NCBI RefSeq assembly: GCF_000526915.1 | Contig: NZ_JAGZ01000010.1 | Coordinates: 62,001 to 126,000, forward strand | From: Mycobacterium genavense ATCC 51234 | GTDB taxonomy: Bacteria > Actinomycetota > Actinomycetes > Mycobacteriales > Mycobacteriaceae | DNA length: 64,000 nucleotides | Reading direction: 5' to 3' | Shown: one piece after another, positions 52,896 through 64,000 of the stretch | Numbering within the stretch: the stretch's first letter is position 1 | Layout of the letters: each line of letters begins with the position of its first letter | The notes under the pieces: model-generated | The model's input: only the letters and a program-made list of their open reading frames with translations | What the model was told of the DNA's origin: nothing | Databases searched by the model: none | Position numbers and translations under genes: made by a program

Positions 52896-54365
52896 CTAAA
52901 CCGATACTGGCACACGCTTTTTCGTGAAGCGCAGGCCCTCGTCGTTGACCTTGCCGCGACGGATCGTGCGCATGTCGAACAAATAGTTCTGCTTGAGCCG
53001 CCACGGCGCGCGTGATCCCGACTTGGGCAGCAGGTGCACCGACCGCTGGAAGTAGCCCGGGCTGAAGTCCATGAACGGCAGTTCCTTGACGTCCTTGCCG
53101 GGCTGCTGCGGCTCGACGTTGTCAAAGCCGTTGGCGTCCATGTAGTTCAGCAGGCGGCACACGAATTCGGAGACCAGGTCGGCCTTCAGCGTCCAGGATG
53201 CGTTGGTGTAACCGAAGGTGATGGCGAAGTTCGGCACGCCGGAGAACATCAGGCCCTTGTATGTCATCAACGACGTGAGGTCGAAAGGCTGGCCGTTGCG
53301 GGTGGGCTGCACGCCGCCCAGCAACTGCATGTTCAAACCCGTTGCGGTGACGATGATGTCGGCCTGCAGCTCCTCGCCGGAGCTCAGGTTGATCCCGGTC
53401 TTGGTGAACCGGTCGATGGTGTCGGTGACCACGTCGGCCTTGCCGTGCCGGATGGCCCGGAAGAAGTCCCCGTCGGGGGCCAGGCACAGCCGCTGGTCCC
53501 ACACGTTGTAGCTCGGCCCGAAGTGCTTCTCGACGTCGTAGCCTTCCGGCAGGCGCCGCTGCGCCATCGTCATCAGCAGGTTGCGCATGTAGGCGGGCCG
53601 CTTACGGGCCAGCTGGTACTGAAAAGTGCTGAAAAGGATGGCTTTCCAGCGATTCGCCAGGTGGGCCAGGCGGTCCGGCAGCAGCCGGTTGGCCCGCACC
53701 GCGAACGGGTCGACACCGGGTAGTGAGCCGATGTAGGTCGGTGAGCGCTGCAGCATCGTCACGTGGCCGGAGCCGGAATTCACCAGCGCGGGGATCAGCG
53801 TGATCGCCGTCGCACCCGACCCGATCACGACGATCTTCTTGCCCGCATAGTCGAGGTCTTCCGGCCAGTGTTGCGGATGGACGATGGTGCCCTCGAAGTC
53901 CTCGGAGCCGGGGAAGGTCGGCGAATAGCCCTCGTCGTAGTTGTAGTAACCGGTACAGGCCAACAAGAACGAACAGGTGATCTCACGCTGTTGGCCGTCG
54001 CTCTCGACGGTCAGGGTCCAGTGGTTGTGGGCGTCGGACCAATCGGCGGCCACGACGCGCTGACGGTAGCGGATGTGCTGCTCGATGCCGTTCTCGACCG
54101 CGGCTTCCTTGATGTAGGTCTTGATGTCGGCGCCGTCGGCGATCGACTTCGCCGAGCGCCACGGCTTGAACCGGAACCCGAGGGTGAACATGTCCGAGTC
54201 GGACCGGATGCCCGGGTATTTGAACAGGTCCCAGGTGCCGCCGAGGTCGTCGCGACGCTCCAGGATGGCGTAGCTCTTGGTCGGGCAGCGGTCCTGCAGA
54301 TGCCAGGCCGCGCTCACGCCGGAGATGCCTGCGCCCACGATGATGACGTCCAGGTGCTCAGTCAT
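52896..54365 (-). CDS. ethA: Baeyer-Villiger monooxygenase EthA
   Basis: This FAD/NADPH monooxygenase activates the drug ethionamide; its natural role is thought to involve lipid oxidation. The 489 residues equal the M. tuberculosis enzyme. Motifs are VGAGISGVSAAWHL (FAD), the BVMO fingerprint FEGTIVHPQHWPEDL (FxGxxxHxxxW) and VVIGSGATAITL (NADPH). ATG 54365. It is divergent from ethR, its repressor, and converges on rraA with 3 bases between stops. Confidence 0.97.
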   Translation of the reverse strand: MTEHLDVIIVGAGISGVSAAWHLQDRCPTKSYAILERRDDLGGTWDLFKYPGIRSDSDMFTLGFRFKPWRSAKSIADGADIKTYIKEAAVENGIEQHIRYRQRVVAADWSDAHNHWTLTVESDGQQREITCSFLLACTGYYNYDEGYSPTFPGSEDFEGTIVHPQHWPEDLDYAGKKIVVIGSGATAITLIPALVNSGSGHVTMLQRSPTYIGSLPGVDPFAVRANRLLPDRLAHLANRWKAILFSTFQYQLARKRPAYMRNLLMTMAQRRLPEGYDVEKHFGPSYNVWDQRLCLAPDGDFFRAIRHGKADVVTDTIDRFTKTGINLSSGEELQADIIVTATGLNMQLLGGVQPTRNGQPFDLTSLMTYKGLMFSGVPNFAITFGYTNASWTLKADLVSEFVCRLLNYMDANGFDNVEPQQPGKDVKELPFMDFSPGYFQRSVHLLPKSGSRAPWRLKQNYLFDMRTIRRGKVNDEGLRFTKKRVPVSV

Positions 54366-54442
54366 GTGACCCAGGCTATCAATGCTATGTCGAGGTAGTC
54401 AACATACTGTCGAAACCATCGACTGTGTGTAAAGTAGCGGGT
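54366..54442. promoter_or_regulatory. ethA/ethR operator
   Basis: A 77-base gap between divergent ethA and ethR. TGTCGA is repeated at 54388-54393 and 54408-54413, 20 bases apart, like the tandem TGTCGA-type sites of the M. tuberculosis operator where EthR binds cooperatively. Confidence 0.75.
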
Positions 54443-55084
54443 GTGACAACCGCCGGCCAGACTCGCGCCCTGCGCGGCCGTCGCGCCCTGCGTCCGTCGG
54501 GCGACGACCGTGAACAGGCGATCCTCGCGACCGCCGAGCGGCTCCTCGAAGAGCGTTCACTCGCTGACATCTCGGTCGATGACCTGGCCAAAGGCGCCGG
54601 CATCTCGCGTCCGACGTTCTACTTCTATTTCAAGTCCAAAGAGGCGGTGCTGCTGTCGCTGCTCGAGCCGGTCATCGCGCGCGCCGATTCCGAATTCGAC
54701 GGCGCGGTGCAGCGGCTGCCGACCGACCCGCGCCGGGTGTGGCGCAACGGTATCAAGGCGTTCTTCACCGCGTTCAGCACTCATCGCGCGGTGGCCCGCA
54801 CCGCCACCGAGGCCCTGGCCACCAGCGCGGAGCTGCGCACGGTGTGGTCGGGCTTCATGCAGAAATGGATCGACCAAACGGCGGCCATGATCACCGCCGA
54901 ACGGGAACGCGGCGCCGCGCCGCACACCATCCCGGCGGCGGACCTGGCGACGTCGCTGAACCAGATGAACGAGCGCACGATGATGGCCGCGCTGTCTGCC
55001 GAGACCCCGGCGGTGGCGGCCGAGCGGGTGGTCGACACCCTCACGCACGTCTGGCTCAGCAGCATCTACGGCGAATCGGGCTAG
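54443..55084 (+). CDS. ethR: TetR-family repressor EthR
   Basis: EthR represses ethA. The 213-residue protein has the helix-turn-helix ISVDDLAKGAGISRPTFYFYF (key residues G-I-S-R-P-T-F-Y-F-Y) and a large hydrophobic ligand tunnel domain. The conserved N-terminal RPSGDDRE and C-terminal VWLSSIYGE blocks match M. tuberculosis. GTG 54443 agrees with homologues; an upstream in-frame ATG would overlap the operator. Confidence 0.96.
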   Translation: MTTAGQTRALRGRRALRPSGDDREQAILATAERLLEERSLADISVDDLAKGAGISRPTFYFYFKSKEAVLLSLLEPVIARADSEFDGAVQRLPTDPRRVWRNGIKAFFTAFSTHRAVARTATEALATSAELRTVWSGFMQKWIDQTAAMITAERERGAAPHTIPAADLATSLNQMNERTMMAALSAETPAVAAERVVDTLTHVWLSSIYGESG

Positions 55085-55110
55085 CTGTCACGATCGCGTG
55101 CGAACATGTG

Positions 55111-56307
55111 TTCGTGCGGTGTGAGGCATCCATCCTGCACGCGGACCTGGACTCATTCTACGCGTCCGTGGAACAGCGCGACGATCCGACGCTGCGTGGT
55201 CGCCCGGTGATCGTGGGCGGCGGCGTCGTGCTGGCCGCCAGTTACGAGGCCAAGGCCTATGGCGTGCGCACGGCGATGGGTGGCCGCTAGGCCCGCCGGC
55301 CGTGACCCGGCGCCGTCGTGGTGCCGCCGCGGATGTCGGCCTATTCGCGGGCCAGCGACGCGGTCTTCGGGGTGTTCCGGGACGCCACGCCGATCGTGGA
55401 GCCGTTGTCGGTGGACGAGGCGTTCCTCGACGTGGGCGGCCTGCGCCGGGTGTCGGGCCCGCCAATCCAGATCGCGGCGCAGCTGCGAGCCGACGTGCGC
55501 GAGCGGGTCGGCCTGCCGATCACCGTCGGCGTCGCACGCACCAAGGTCTTGGCCAAGGTCGCCAGCCAGGAGGCCAAGCCGGACGGGCTGTTGCTGGTGG
55601 CACCCGATCAGGAACTGGCGTTTCTGCGGCCCCTGCCGGTGCGACGGTTGTGGGGCGTGGGCGCGGTGACCGCCGACAAGCTGCACGGTTACGGCATCAC
55701 GACCGTGGCCGAGGTCGCCGAGCTCAGCGAGTCGACATTGGCCTCGCTGCTGGGCGTCGCGATGGGCCGTCGACTGTATGCGCTGTCGCGCAACATCGAC
55801 CGGCGCCGGGTCGACACCGGCGTGCGACGGCGCTCGGTGGGTGCCCAGCGGGCGTTGGGCCGGGCCGGAAATCGCATGTCCGCCAACGAGATCGACGCGG
55901 TGGTAGTCAACCTGATCGACCGCATCACCGCCCGGATGCGCGCCGCCGGACGCACGGGCCGCACCGTGGTATTGCGGCTGCGCTTCGACGACTTCATCCG
56001 GGCGACCCGGTCCCGCACCTTGCCGTGGGCGACGTCGTCGACGCAGCCCATTCTGGCCGCTGCCCGGCAGCTGGTCGCCTCGGCCGCACCCGCGATCGCA
56101 CAACGCGGGTTGACGTTGCTCGGGTTCGCGGTGTCGGGCATCGACCGCAGCGGCGCCCAGCAGCTGATGCTGCCGTTTGACGCCAATTCGCTTGCGGTCG
56201 ACGCCGCGGTCGACCAGGTGCGCCGGCGCTTCGGCAAATCCGCGCTTACCCGCGGGGTGTTGATCGGGCGCGATTCGGGCATGGAGATGCCACATCTGCC
56301 CGACTGA
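55111..56307 (+). pseudogene. dinB: Y-family DNA polymerase IV (third DinB), two in-frame stops
   Basis: The sequence encodes a full DinB polymerase: ILHADLDSFYASVEQRDDP (metal Asp), ASYEAKAYGVRTAMGG, SVDEAFLDV (metal Asp/Glu), the helix-hairpin-helix KLHGYGITTVAEVAELS and the little-finger domain to GMEMPHLPD. Two nonsense codons lie five codons apart in the same frame: TAG 55288-55290 (probably CAG, Gln) and TGA 55303-55305 (probably TGC, Cys). They separate the first catalytic block from the rest. There is no frameshift. In M. smegmatis a DinB gene also lies beside ethR. The 5' boundary is approximate. Confidence 0.88.
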
Positions 56308-56352
56308 CGATTCCTGCCCGCCCAAACCGTCCAGCCGTACGCGCGGAAGCGC

Positions 56353-57360
56353 TCAGCGGGATCCCGTCCACGCCAGCAGCGTGTCGGCCGGCCAGCTGTT
56401 GACGATCCGGTCGACCGGAACGCCGGCGTCCAGTGCGCGCTGGGCGCCATACCCCAGGAAGTCCAACTGGCCGGGGGCGTGTGCGTCGGTGTCGATGCTG
56501 AACACGCAGCCGATTTCCATTGCCAGGTTCAGCAGCCGGGTCGGCGGGTCGCGGCGTTCGGGACGGGAGTTGATCTCCACCGCGGTGCCGTGGTCCCGGC
56601 AGGCGGTGAAGACCGCCTCGGCGTCGAACTTCGATTCCGGCCGGATGCCGCGGTTGCCGGCAACCAGCCGGCCGGTGCAGTGGCCCAGCACGTCGGCGTG
56701 CCCGTCGGAGACCGCGCGAACCATCCGGCGGGTCATCGCCGCCGCATCCATCGACAGTTTGGAGTGCACGCTGGCCACCACGACGTCGAGGCGTTCCAGC
56801 AGCTCGGGCTCCTGGTCCAGGCTGCCGTCCTCGAGGATGTCGACCTCGATACCGGTGAGGATGCGCATCGGCGCGAACTGGTCCCGCAGCCCCTCGATCA
56901 CGTCGAGCTGCTTGCGCAGCCGCTCCGGCGACAGCCCGTTGGCAATCGTCAGACGCGGCGAGTGATCGGTCAACGCGCAGTACTCATGGCCCAGGGCCAC
57001 CGCGGTGGCCATCATCTCTTCGATCGGGGCCGACCCGTCCGACCAGTTCGAATGCAGATGAAGATCGCCGCGTAACGCGGCACGCACCTCGCCGCCACCG
57101 AGATCGGTTGCCTCAGCACGTAATTCGACCAACGCGTCGGGCTCCTGGCCGGCCCAGGCCTGGGCGATGACCTTGGCGGTCTTGGGTCCGATGCCCGGCA
57201 ACGTCTGCCAACTGTTGGCCTGCCCATGACGCTCGCGCTCGGCGTCGTCCAGTCGTTCGACGATGTCGGCGGCGTTGCGATACGCCTTGACACGCTTGGG
57301 GTCCTGGCGGCTGCGGTCCTTGTAGTAGGCGATCTGCCGAAGTGCGGCTACCGGGTCCAT
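56353..57360 (-). CDS. PHP-domain phosphoesterase with helix-hairpin-helix (Rv3856c-like)
   Basis: This is a 335-residue protein like the PHP part of bacterial DNA polymerase X, without the polymerase domain. The N-terminus has a helix-hairpin-helix (TLPGIGPKTAKVIAQAW). The PHP metal site is DLHLHSNWSDG, LTDHSPR, GIEVDI, ASVHSKL, HCTGR and DTDAHAPG, all complete. It probably acts as a 3'-5' exonuclease or phosphoesterase in DNA repair. ATG 57360. Confidence 0.9.
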   Translation of the reverse strand: MDPVAALRQIAYYKDRSRQDPKRVKAYRNAADIVERLDDAERERHGQANSWQTLPGIGPKTAKVIAQAWAGQEPDALVELRAEATDLGGGEVRAALRGDLHLHSNWSDGSAPIEEMMATAVALGHEYCALTDHSPRLTIANGLSPERLRKQLDVIEGLRDQFAPMRILTGIEVDILEDGSLDQEPELLERLDVVVASVHSKLSMDAAAMTRRMVRAVSDGHADVLGHCTGRLVAGNRGIRPESKFDAEAVFTACRDHGTAVEINSRPERRDPPTRLLNLAMEIGCVFSIDTDAHAPGQLDFLGYGAQRALDAGVPVDRIVNSWPADTLLAWTGSR

Positions 57361-57381
57361 GGCTCCAGTGTGCCCGGCCGC

Positions 57382-57839
57382 TCAGCACAGCTGCCCGGCG
57401 ATGAACCCGGCGAACACCACCCCGAAGCCGCCGATCTCACCGACGATCAGCAGGGCCATCAACACCCCGGTCCCCGCACCGGGTTCTCGAATTGGTTGAC
57501 GATGTCGCGACGCGCACCGTGTTCGATGTAGGCCGCGATCGCCGCGACGAAGAAGAACACGACGACCAGCGCCGCGGTCAGGTTGACCGAAGTCGGCCAG
57601 GCGCTGAGTTCGACGAAGACCGCAAGCAGCAACGTCGCGAACGACAGCAACGTCGCGAACGAGTAGAGCAACGCCGCCCGGTGGGCGATATCGACGTAAG
57701 GATGCGCCCGGTGGTCCTCGGACGTCATGATCTGCCGGTACTTCCATACGCCGAGAACCAGTGTGAGCAAAAAGATCAGGCCGGCGCAGAGCAGGGTGAT
57801 CTTGGTGTCGAGCCCGAGCGCGGTGGTCATCGTCCGCAC
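57382..57839 (-). pseudogene. four-helix conserved membrane protein, frameshifted near the C-terminus
   Basis: GTG 57839 (or ATG 57830, MTTALGLDTK) begins a membrane protein with helices ITLLCAGLIFLLTLVLGVW, AALLYSFATLLSFATLLLAVF and VNLTAALVVVFFFVAAIAAYI. After FENPVRGPGC it hits TGA. Adding one base near 57475-57480 restores GTGVLMALLIVGEIGGFGVVFAGFIAGQLC (four residue blocks) with a final helix and stop at 57382. The function is unknown. It follows nothing on the same strand closely and may be transcribed with the PHP gene (21 bases to its start). Confidence 0.75.
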
Positions 57840-57881
57840 GAGTTTAGTTGCGCTTCATAAACTTCGACTACCGTCGATGAC

Positions 57882-58736
57882 ATGCGATTCGCGTTCAAAA
57901 CCTCATCGCAAAACACCACCTGGGCCGGCATGCTTGCCGTCTGGCAGGCCGCCGACGATATCGACGTGTTCGAGTCCGGGTGGACGTTCGACCACTTCTA
58001 CCCGATCTTTTCGGACAGCACCGGGCCGTGCCTGGAGGGCTGGACCACGCTCACCGCGCTGGCGCAGGCGACCAAGCGGCTGCGGCTGGGCACGTTGGTG
58101 ACCGGCATCCACTACCGCCATTCCGCGGTCCTGGCGAATATGGCGGCGGCCCTCGACGTCATCTCCGACGGGCGGCTCGAACTCGGCATCGGCGCCGGCT
58201 GGAACGAGGAGGAGTCCGGCGCCTGCGGCATCGAGCTGGGCAGCATCCGGGAGCGGTTCGACCGGTTCGAGGAAGCGTGCCAGGTGCTGATCAGCCTGCT
58301 CAGCCAGGAGAGCACCAACTTCGACGGCAAGTACTACCAGCTCAAAGACGCCCACAACGAGCCCAAGGGGCCGCAGCGACCGCACCCGCCCATCTGCATC
58401 GGTGGCAGCGGGGAGAAGCGCACGCTGCCGCTCACCGCCCGCTATGCCCAGCACTGGAACTTCGTCGGCGGGACGCCCGAGGAATTCGGCCGCAAGCGCG
58501 ACGTGCTCGCGGCGCGCTGCGCGGACATCGGACGCGACCCGAAGGAGATCACCCTGTCGGCCCACGTTCGCCTCGGCGAGGACCTCGACTACGCCCAGGT
58601 CATCGACACCGCGGCGGGGCTCGGCGCCGAGGGACTCGACCTGGCAATCGTGTACCTGCCCCCACCGCACGACCCGGCCGTCCTGCAGCGGTTGGCCGAG
58701 GCGATCCAGGATTCGGGGCTGTTGTCGGGGAGATGA
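57882..58736 (+). CDS. F420-dependent luciferase-like oxidoreductase (LLM class)
   Basis: This is a 284-residue LLM-class F420 enzyme. The TIM-barrel fold shows GWTFDHFYPI, RLRLGTLVTGIHYRHSAVLANMAAALDVISDGRLELGIGAGW (key residues G-T-L-V-T and G-I-G-A-G-W) and ICIGGSGEKRTLPL. Such enzymes reduce or oxidise diverse substrates with F420. Substrate unknown. ATG 57882, 42 bases from the divergent membrane gene. Confidence 0.92.
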   Translation: MRFAFKTSSQNTTWAGMLAVWQAADDIDVFESGWTFDHFYPIFSDSTGPCLEGWTTLTALAQATKRLRLGTLVTGIHYRHSAVLANMAAALDVISDGRLELGIGAGWNEEESGACGIELGSIRERFDRFEEACQVLISLLSQESTNFDGKYYQLKDAHNEPKGPQRPHPPICIGGSGEKRTLPLTARYAQHWNFVGGTPEEFGRKRDVLAARCADIGRDPKEITLSAHVRLGEDLDYAQVIDTAAGLGAEGLDLAIVYLPPPHDPAVLQRLAEAIQDSGLLSGR

Positions 58737-59077
58737 CGGTTCGGTAACGCCGAGCAAACTCGTCGTAGAACCGGGGCGGAGGCGATTGGGTTGTCAGACC
58801 CCGAAGAGCACTAGCTCCTCGGCGGTAACCAGACGCTCCTGCTTAGCGGGAAATTCGCGGCTTTTCACCGGGTGACGAAACCATGACCAGGCCATTCGCC
58901 CCACCCGCGAACGAGGTACTGGGTTCACATGCACAGTGACCACTCCTGCGATCGATCTGCTCCATCGTGCCTTCGCTGTGACGAAGTACACGAGTCGTTA
59001 TTAGACACCCGCTCGCTGGCAAACTGCGGGAGACTCGCCGAACAAATGTCGGCGTGTTTCTAGTGTGACTGGTGTGA
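58737..59077. other. 341-base gap between the LLM gene and gltD
   Basis: No RNA gene or strong hairpin seen. It contains the small minus-strand ORF at 58794-58934. A mildly AT-rich stretch at 58975-59065 lies beyond the gltD stop. Confidence 0.4.
58794..58934 (-). CDS. possible 46-residue orphan ORF
   Basis: GTG 58934 with AGGAG 8 bases upstream opens a frame (MHVNPVPRSRVGRMAWSW...) that ends VTAEELVLFGV at TGA 58794. Composition is more protein-like than that of random frames here (Trp, Phe, Glu and Lys in sensible places), but codon bias is weaker than in neighbours. It may be a remnant of a longer gene. I do not recognise it. Confidence 0.35.
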   Translation of the reverse strand: MHVNPVPRSRVGRMAWSWFRHPVKSREFPAKQERLVTAEELVLFGV

Positions 59078-60536
<1,459 letters not shown>

Positions 60537-60544
<8 letters not shown>

Positions 60545-63500
60545 GCGCCGCCGCCATAATCGCCTTGTCGACATCGTTCCCGTCGCGCTCCGCTTCGGCG
60601 ATCGCCTGCAACACCCTCTTGTAGTCGCGCGGCATCACCTTGACGAAATGCCGCTGCTGCCCGCGCCAGTCTGCCAGAATCCGCTGTCCGACAGCGGAAT
60701 CCGTCGCATCGACGTGTGCCTGGATGATGCCGTGCAAGAACTCCGCGTCATCGCTGTCGAGAGCCTCGAGGTCCACCATCTCGGTGTTGAGGTTCTGCGG
60801 CAGTTTCTCGTCGGGGTCGTACACGTAGGCGACGCCGCCGGACATACCGGCCGCGAAGTTGCGGCCCGTGTGGCCCAGGATCACGACTCGGCCACCGGTC
60901 ATGTACTCGCAACCGTGATCGCCGACACCCTCGACCACCGCGTGGGCACCGGAGTTGCGGACCGCGAACCGTTCGCCAACCACGCCGCGCAGGAAGGCCT
61001 CGCCGCTGGTGGCGCCGAACAAGATCACGTTGCCGCCGATGATGTTCTCCTCGGCGACGTAGTCCAGCGGCGCGTTGTCTGACGGGCGCACCACGATCCG
61101 GCCACCCGACAAGCCCTTGCCCACGTAATCGTTGGCGTCGCCGTATACCCGCAGGGTGATGCCCTTGGGTACGAAGGCGCCGAAGCTGTTGCCCGCCGAC
61201 CCGTCGAAGGTGATGTCGATCGTGCCGTCGGGCAAGCCTTGACCTCCATAGGCTTTCGTCAGCTCGTGGCCGAGCATGGTGCCCACCGTGCGGTTGATGT
61301 TGCTGATGGTCGTGGAGAACCGGACCGGTTTGCCGGAATCCAGTGCCTCACGGCTCATCACGATCAATTGCTGATCCAGCGCCTTGTCCAGGCCGTGGTC
61401 CTGGCGCGAGCTGCAGTACAGGTCCTGGTTCATGAACGCGGACTCCGGCTCGTGCAGCACCGGGGCCAGATCCAGCTTGTGCGCCTTCCAGTGCGCGCGC
61501 GCCAGCGTGGTGTCCAGCGAACCCACCTGGCCGACGGCCTCGTTGAAGGTGCGGAAGCCCAACTGCGCCATGTACTCCCGGACCTCTTCGGCGATGAACA
61601 TGAAGAAGTTCTCGACGAACTCCGGCTTGCCGGTGAAGCGTTCCCGCAGCAGCGGGTTCTGCGTGGCCACACCCACCGGGCAGGTGTCGAGGTGGCACAC
61701 CCGCATCATGATGCAGCCCGCGACGACCAGCGGAGCGGTGGCGAAACCGAACTCCTCGGCACCCAGCAGTGCGCCGATCATCACGTCGCGTCCGGTCTTG
61801 AGCTGCCCGTCCACCTGGACCACGATCCGGTCGCGTAATCCGTTGAGCAGCAAAGTCTGCTGCGTCTCGGCCAGCCCCAGCTCCCACGGCGCACCCGCGT
61901 GCTTCTGCGAGGTGAGCGGGGTGGCACCGGTACCGCCGTCGTGGCCCGAGATCAGCACGACATCCGCATGCGCCTTGGACACACCCGCCGCGACAGTGCC
62001 GACGCCGTTCTCGGAGACGAGCTTGACGTGCACGCGCGCGGACGGGTTGGCGTTCTTCAGGTCGTGGATCAGCTGCGCCAGATCCTCGATCGAGTAGATG
62101 TCGTGGTGCGGCGGCGGCGAGATCAGACCGACGCCGGGCGTGGAGTGCCGGACTTCGGCCACCCACGGGTACACCTTGTGGCCCGGAAGTTGGCCGCCCT
62201 CACCGGGTTTGGCGCCCTGGGCCATCTTGATCTGGATGTCGGAGCAGTTGGTCAGATAGTGCGAAGTGACGCCGAACCGCGCCGACGCGACCTGCTTGAT
62301 CGCGCTGCGGCGCCAATCTCCGCTTGCGTCGGGCTCGAAACGCTTGGCGTCCTCGCCGCCCTCACCGCTGTTGGATCGCCCGCCCAGCCGGTTCATCGCG
62401 ATGGCGAGCGTCTCGTGCGCCTCGGCGGAGATCGACCCGTAGCTCATCGCCCCGGTGGAGAACCGTTTGACGATCTCGCTGGCGGGCTCTACCTCGTCCA
62501 GCGGCACCGGGGGGCGCACATTGGCGCGGAATTTCAGCAATCCGCGCAGCGACGCCATCCGTTCGCTCTGGTCGTCGACCAGGCGGGTGTAGTCTTTGAA
62601 GATCTTGTACTGGCCGGTGCGGGTCGCGTGCTGCAGCTTGAACACGGTCTCCGGGTTGAACAGGTGGTACTCGCCCTCACGGCGCCACTGGTACTCCCCG
62701 CCCACCTCGAGTTCGCGGTGCGCGCGCTCGGCGGGCCGGTCCAGGTAGGCCAGCGCGTGCCGCGCCGCGACGTCGGCGGCGATGTCGTCCAGCGTGATGC
62801 CACCGGTCGGGCAGGCCAGCCCGGTGAAGTACTCGTCGAGCACGTCCTCGGAGACGCCGATGGCCTGGAACAGCTGGGCGCCGGTGTAGGAGGCCAACGT
62901 CGAAATGCCCATCTTGGACATGACTTTCAGCACACCCTTGCCGGCGGCCTTCACATAGTTGTTCAACGCCTTGTCGCGGTTGATCCCGTCTTCCAAACTA
63001 TCCAGGACGCCGCGGTCGAGCATGTCCTCGATCGACTCGAACGCCAGGTACGGGTTGACCGCCGCGGCGCCGCAGCCGATCAGCATCGCCATGTGGTGCA
63101 CCTCGCGGGCGTCACCGGATTCGACCACCAGACCCACATGGGTGCGGGTCCGATCCCGCACCAGGTGGTGGTGCACACCGGCGACGGCGAGCAGCGACGG
63201 TATCGGTGCCATCTGCTCGTTGGAATCGCGGTCGGACAAAATGATGACCCGGGCGCCCTCGGCGATCGCGGCCGACGCCTGCGCGCGCACGTCTTCCAGT
63301 GCGGCGGCCAGCCCGGCGCCACCCTCGGCGACCGAGTACAGACAGCGGATCACCTTGGAGCGCATGCCATGTGGGCGGCCGTTGACCTCGTCGTCCGGGT
63401 TGAGGTTGACCAGCTTGGCCAGCTCGTGGTTACGCAGAATCGGCTGCCGCAACACGATCTGGTGGCACGAGAACTCGTCCGGGCTGAGCAGGTCACGCTC

Positions 63501-64000
63501 CCCGCCGGTAGTGCCCTGCAGGCTGGTCACCACCTCTTCGCGGATGGCGTCCAGCGGCGGGTTCGTCACCTGTGCGAACAGCTGGTGGAAGTAGTCGTAA
63601 AGCATCCGGGGACGCTGCGACAACACCGCGACCGGGGTATCGGTGCCCATCGACCCGATCGGCTCGGCACCGGTGCGCACCATCGGCGCCACCAGCAGGT
63701 TGAGTTCCTCGTAGGTGTAGCCAAAAGCTAACTGCCGCATCACAAGTCGGTCGTGCGCCATCCGCACGTAGTTGCCCTGGGGCAGCGATTCCAGCGGAAC
63801 GAGGTTCTTGTCGAGCCACTCCTGGTACGGGTGTTCGGCAGCCAGCTCGGCCTTGATCTCCTCGTCAGACACGATGCGGCCTAAGGTGGTGTCCACTAGG
63901 AACATCCGGCCCGGCTGCAGACGCAGCCGCTGCACCACCGTCGACGGGTCCAGGTCCAAGACCCCCGCCTCGGACGCCATCGCGACCAAGCCGTCGTCGG
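60537..64000 (-). CDS. gltB: glutamate synthase large subunit GltB (5' end beyond the window)
   Basis: The C-terminal 1154 or so residues of a protein of about 1530 residues are present; the frame continues off the right edge, so the N-terminal glutaminase domain with its catalytic Cys is missing. Present are the central domain, the FMN-binding synthase domain (EGGEDAKRF, QGAKPGEGGQLPGHKV, LISGHDGGTGA), the [3Fe-4S] cluster CHLDTCPVGVATQ and the C-terminal beta-helix rich in Gly (GGRIVVRP, GGNVILFGATSGEAF). GltB makes glutamate from 2-oxoglutarate and glutamine-derived ammonia. It is the first gene of gltBD. Confidence 0.97.

Overview
The window is high-GC actinobacterial DNA and is clearly mycobacterial. 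It carries the cell-wall locus accD4-pks13-fadD32, the antigen 85 genes, aftB-ubiA-PAP2-glfT2-glf and erp, followed by serS, pheA, bfrB, sodA, espR, hns, ethA/ethR and gltBD. This is the gene order of the M. tuberculosis Rv3799c to Rv3859c interval. The species is not M. tuberculosis: it has a polyamine/ATP-grasp cluster, a ycnI-copC pair and a third DinB gene that I do not recall from that genome at these positions. I cannot name the species. Identifications rest on reading the translated sequence and remembered family features; no search was run.

Layout. 1-115 is the end of an unidentified gene. 192-1072 is a wrecked mycolic acid cyclopropane synthase. 1089-20268 is a minus-strand run that makes, activates, condenses and transfers mycolic acids (accD4, pks13, fadD32, Rv3802c-like, a broken mpt51, fbpA) and then builds the arabinogalactan that receives them (aftB, ubiA, PAP2 phosphatase, glfT2, glf). 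20477-23220 has the secreted Erp protein and a peptidoglycan amidase with LGFP repeats.

23263-27516 is the most unusual part. A fused ornithine/lysine-type decarboxylase plus spermidine synthase converges on three minus-strand genes: a YgiB/YjfM-like membrane protein with an RGGxGGSS tail, a glutathionylspermidine-synthase-like ATP-grasp ligase (YgiC/YjfC type), and a frameshifted DUF350 membrane protein. Together they look like a polyamine-conjugation system at the membrane. 27650-30853 has a HAD phosphatase and three tandem PlsC acyltransferases. 30913-36362 has a phosphotransferase, a metallo-beta-lactamase/Rieske protein, a small PH-like protein, a CrtI-like oxidoreductase with three indels, its likely TetR regulator and a divergent membrane protein.

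36359-46050 is housekeeping (serS, septum-formation protein, zincin, a Cys-rich peptide, phosphatase, pheA, an IdeR-box DUF2470 gene, a broken LCP ligase, ferritin, glpQ1, a zinc-ribbon membrane protein). 46051-46516 is non-coding and holds a DnaA-box cluster. Then come a 51-aa membrane peptide, sodA, an Rv3847-like gene, a manganese riboswitch (yybP-ykoY) before a GDT1-family exporter, espR behind a long leader, a copper pair ycnI-copC, hns, rraA, divergent ethA/ethR, a stopped dinB, a PHP phosphoesterase, a frameshifted membrane gene, an F420 oxidoreductase, gltD and the 3' three quarters of gltB.

Eight genes in 64 kb carry disabling or suspicious lesions. They include in-frame nonsense substitutions and a 15-bp duplication as well as single-base indels. 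Either this lineage is losing genes or the assembly carries many indel errors; the nonsense substitutions favour some real decay.
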